Shown: positions 34,127-36,122 of the stretch, one piece after another
Layout of the letters: each line of letters begins with the position of its first letter
Numbering within the stretch: the first letter of the stretch is position 1
Origin: Salinarimonas rosea DSM 21201
GTDB taxonomy: Bacteria; Pseudomonadota; Alphaproteobacteria; Rhizobiales; Beijerinckiaceae
Direction of reading: 5' to 3'
DNA length: 36,122 nt
Assembly: GCF_000429045.1 (NCBI RefSeq)
Contig: NZ_AUBC01000034.1
Location: 1-36,122, forward strand
The notes under the pieces: generated by a model
Databases searched by the model: none
What the model saw: the letters and a program-made list of their open reading frames with translations, nothing else
Told to the model about the DNA's origin: nothing
Translations under genes and position numbers: made by a program

Positions 34127-34809
34127 CCGCCTCTCTTGCGAAACGCACCGCGGGGGAACTCTCACAGCGATGCCGCAGGTCCTTTTGGGCTTCCCGAGCG
34201 CCTCCATCGCATTCTCGAGGGGCTGCCATTGCCTCCCCATGGTGGCGCGTCACGGCCTATGAGGGGCACGAAGGCGCTCGTCGAGGGAAAATCAGGGGGC
34301 TGCTGAAGGTCTATGGGCTGCGCAAAGAAGCCCATTGCCTTCTATGGGCCTCGAGGGGAGGGCCGTCGTCGTTGAGAGCGAGCGTGAGGGGTCGTGAGCG
34401 CGCTGTGGCGGCTCCTGTTTTGATGAAACCAGTGAGATAGTTTCCACCAACGCTCTTGTGATCGAGCGGAGCCATATCCATCTGTGGCGCACCTCGGGTC
34501 CGGGCCCCTCTGGCGAGCGCTGCCGGCGCATTCGCGATGTCGGACCTCTTCGATGTCGAATGCCGGCTTGAGTTCCTCACGTGCATACCGCTACGGCGCG
34601 CGCGGCCCATTCGTCGACGAGGCGCTCCGGCATCTCGCCGGGTTCGGTCGTGCGTTCGGGCCTGCACGTCTGCGCACGGCGGGAGAGATCCCGCGCGCCG
34701 GCCTGGGGCGCCCGCTCCGTCTCTTCGACACAGGCGAGAACTGTTTCGAGCGCGCGCCGCGCTCGTCCCTCCTCCACTCCCCGTACGCTCTCCTCTCACG
34801 GAGCCCACC
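34127..34809. other. 680-bp gap without a convincing gene
   Basis: Short open frames exist on both strands but none has a family match or good start. A plus-strand stretch near 34285-34330 (RGKIRGLLKVYGL) has a faint resemblance to IS110-type transposases, and could be a decayed fragment. Composition becomes host-like from about 34500. The junction between the Tn7-like cargo and the old chromosome may be here, but no TnsB-type repeat is seen. Confidence 0.4.
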
Positions 34810-35793
34810 ATGAACGAGCTCGGCGACTACCAGCTCACGGTCCTCTCCTTCGGCGCGATCGCATTCGGCCTCTACCTGCTCATCAAGGGAGGCGACTGGA
34901 CCATCGACGCGGCCGCCTTCATCGCGGAGCGGGCCGGCCTCTCGAAGCTCTTCATCGGCGCGACCATCGTCGCCTTCGGCACCTCGGCACCCGAGCTGTT
35001 CACCTCCGTCAACGCCAACCTCACCGGCTTTCCGGGCATCTCGCTCGGCAACATCGTCGGCTCCAACATCGCCAACATCCTGCTCATCCTCGGCGCGACC
35101 GCGATCGTCTTTACCATCAGGGGTAAGCCGTCCGAGCTGACGCGCGACGTCGTAATCATGGTCGGCGCCACCGTCGCCCTCGTCGCGCTGATGATCTACG
35201 GCGTCGTGCCGCGCTGGGCCGGCTTCGCCATGTTCGCCGTCCTCGCCGCCTTCGTCGCCTGGCAGTACTGGACCGATGCCGGGGCGGGCGAGGCGGACGA
35301 GCACGACGAGGACGCCGACGAGAAGGGCATCGACACGATGGGCAAGGGCCTCGGCTTCTTCGTCGCTGGCTTGACCGCCCTCGTCGTCGGCTCCGAAATG
35401 CTGGTCCAAGGGGCGGTGGCCGCGGGTACAGCCATCGGCGTGCCCGAGGCCGTGATCGGCCTTACCGTCGTCGCGGTGGGCACGTCGCTGCCCGAGCTCT
35501 CGACCTGCATCGCCGCGGCGCTGAAGCGCCAGACCAACATGATCATCGGCAACATCGTCGGCTCGAACGCTTTCAACATCCTCTCGATCATCGGCATCAC
35601 GGCGATGCTGAAGCCTCTCACCGTCGATCCGGCGCTCGCCGACCTCGACATGTGGGTCATGGCGGGCGTGACGCTCGCCTTCGCGGCGTGGATGCTGACC
35701 GTGTCTCGCATCGGGCGCACGGCCGGCGTCCTGATGATCCTGGCATATGTAGGCTTCATCGGCTTCACGTACCAGGACCTGATCGTCGGTTGA
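34810..35793 (+). CDS. CaCA family cation/Ca exchanger (YrbG-like)
   Basis: The product is 327 residues with about ten membrane segments. The two inverted alpha-repeats are plain: GTSAPELFTSVNANL with GNIVGSNIANILLILG, and GTSLPELSTCIAAAL with GNIVGSNAFNILSIIG. An acidic cytoplasmic loop (EADEHDEDADEKG) lies between the halves. It exports Ca2+ in exchange for Na+ or another cation. GGAG lies 7 nt before the ATG; the frame is open further upstream but without similarity. Base composition is host-like, so this is probably chromosomal rather than transposon cargo. Confidence 0.93.
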   Translation: MNELGDYQLTVLSFGAIAFGLYLLIKGGDWTIDAAAFIAERAGLSKLFIGATIVAFGTSAPELFTSVNANLTGFPGISLGNIVGSNIANILLILGATAIVFTIRGKPSELTRDVVIMVGATVALVALMIYGVVPRWAGFAMFAVLAAFVAWQYWTDAGAGEADEHDEDADEKGIDTMGKGLGFFVAGLTALVVGSEMLVQGAVAAGTAIGVPEAVIGLTVVAVGTSLPELSTCIAAALKRQTNMIIGNIVGSNAFNILSIIGITAMLKPLTVDPALADLDMWVMAGVTLAFAAWMLTVSRIGRTAGVLMILAYVGFIGFTYQDLIVG

Positions 35794-35873
35794 CGAGCGC
35801 GGTCCTGCGGCGTCGAACGGCGCGCTTCGGCGTGCCTCCCCCCGGACGAAGGCGCCGCGAGCGGCTGCCTTAG

Positions 35874-36122
35874 GCTCAGGACCCATTAATCGGCTTGAGA
35901 TCGCATTGGTCGCATGATTCAAATCCCCAAACTTTCAGGGGGTATCATGAGCAATCTATTTTGGCTGACCGACGAACAGATGGCGCGGCTGCGACCGTTC
36001 TTTCCGAAGAGCCATGGCAAGCCGAGGGTTGATGATCGGCGGGTGTTGAGTGGGATAATCTTCATCAATCGCAATGGCTTACGGTGGTGCGATGCGCCGA
36101 AGGAGTACGGCCCACCGAAGAC
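35874..36122 (+). mobile_element. IS5-family insertion sequence, left part (cut by window end)
   Basis: The composition drops sharply in GC at about 35874, where GGCTCAGGACCCATTAAT looks like the terminal repeat of an IS5-family element. A 73-bp leader and the transposase start follow. The other end and any target duplication lie outside the window, so the exact left boundary is approximate. Confidence 0.7.
35947..36122 (+). CDS. IS5-family transposase, N-terminal part (partial)
   Basis: The first 58 residues (MSNLFWLTDEQMARLRPFFP..., GIIFINRNGLRWCDAP, EYGPPK) match the N-terminal DUF4096-type domain of IS5-family transposases, often encoded as OrfA with a frameshifted OrfB. The gene runs off the window. 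AGGGGG precedes the ATG. Confidence 0.9.
   Translation, partial: MSNLFWLTDEQMARLRPFFPKSHGKPRVDDRRVLSGIIFINRNGLRWCDAPKEYGPPK

Noticed and set aside
34240-34440. IS110-family transposase gene
   Set aside because: Only a dozen residues (KIRGLLKVYGL) are suggestive; no catalytic residues or start are seen, so it is left as unassigned sequence.
35925-35933. CCCCAAACT as the inverted end repeat of the Tn7-like element
   Set aside because: It lies in the leader of the IS5-family element, is a single copy, and lacks the GTCC core before AAACT.

Overview
The window reads as chromosome of a high-GC alphaproteobacterium, most likely a Hyphomicrobiales (Rhizobiales) relative of the Salinarimonas/Methylobacterium/Bosea type. 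The evidence is a strong G/C bias at third codon positions, an NDUFS4-type complex I subunit, the cold-shock/DUF192 gene pair and the general gene repertoire. The genus is an inference; no rRNA is present.

Layout. 1-3075: elongation factor P and its two modification enzymes (epmA-epmB overlapping on the minus strand, divergent from efp). 3095-9685: housekeeping and accessory genes: a DUF1624 membrane protein, a double cold-shock-domain protein with a DUF192 partner, a methyltransferase, tRNA-Pro(UGG), a complex I accessory subunit, tRNA-Arg(UCU), a lipoprotein, a secreted nuclease and an SDR enzyme. 10287-14592: an arsenic operon with a recognisable promoter, encoding an ArsR-ArsC fusion, the Acr3 arsenite exporter, a GAPDH and ArsJ. 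It supports two detoxification routes: arsenate reduction plus arsenite export, and arsenate trapping as 1-arseno-3-phosphoglycerate plus export. 14675-19956: small hypotheticals, carbonic anhydrase, a D-lyxose isomerase-type cupin, a YbjQ protein, a UMF1-type MFS transporter and a MerR regulator. 20060-23353: glmU and glmS, both for UDP-GlcNAc synthesis.

The accessory island starts 24 bp after the glmS stop codon, which is the classical attTn7 position. A Tn7-like element begins there with a TGT end and three tandem 20-bp TnsB-type repeats. It continues with tnsA-tnsB-tnsC (overlapping genes) and a TnsD/TniQ target selector. Downstream lie a decayed IS3-family remnant and then a separate, complete mobile element at 30924-34118. 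That element has 26-bp perfect terminal inverted repeats and an 8-bp target duplication. It encodes an unusual ~700-residue zinc-ribbon DDE transposase and carries an Mrr-type restriction endonuclease as a passenger gene. A strong hairpin sits directly in front of its transposase start. I could not find the distal end of the Tn7-like element.

After about 680 bp with no recognisable intact gene, host-like sequence resumes with a CaCA-family cation/Ca exchanger. The window ends inside an IS5-family insertion sequence. The most noteworthy items are the IS carrying Mrr nested next to an attTn7-targeting transposon, and the TnsB-site array that reaches the tnsA start.
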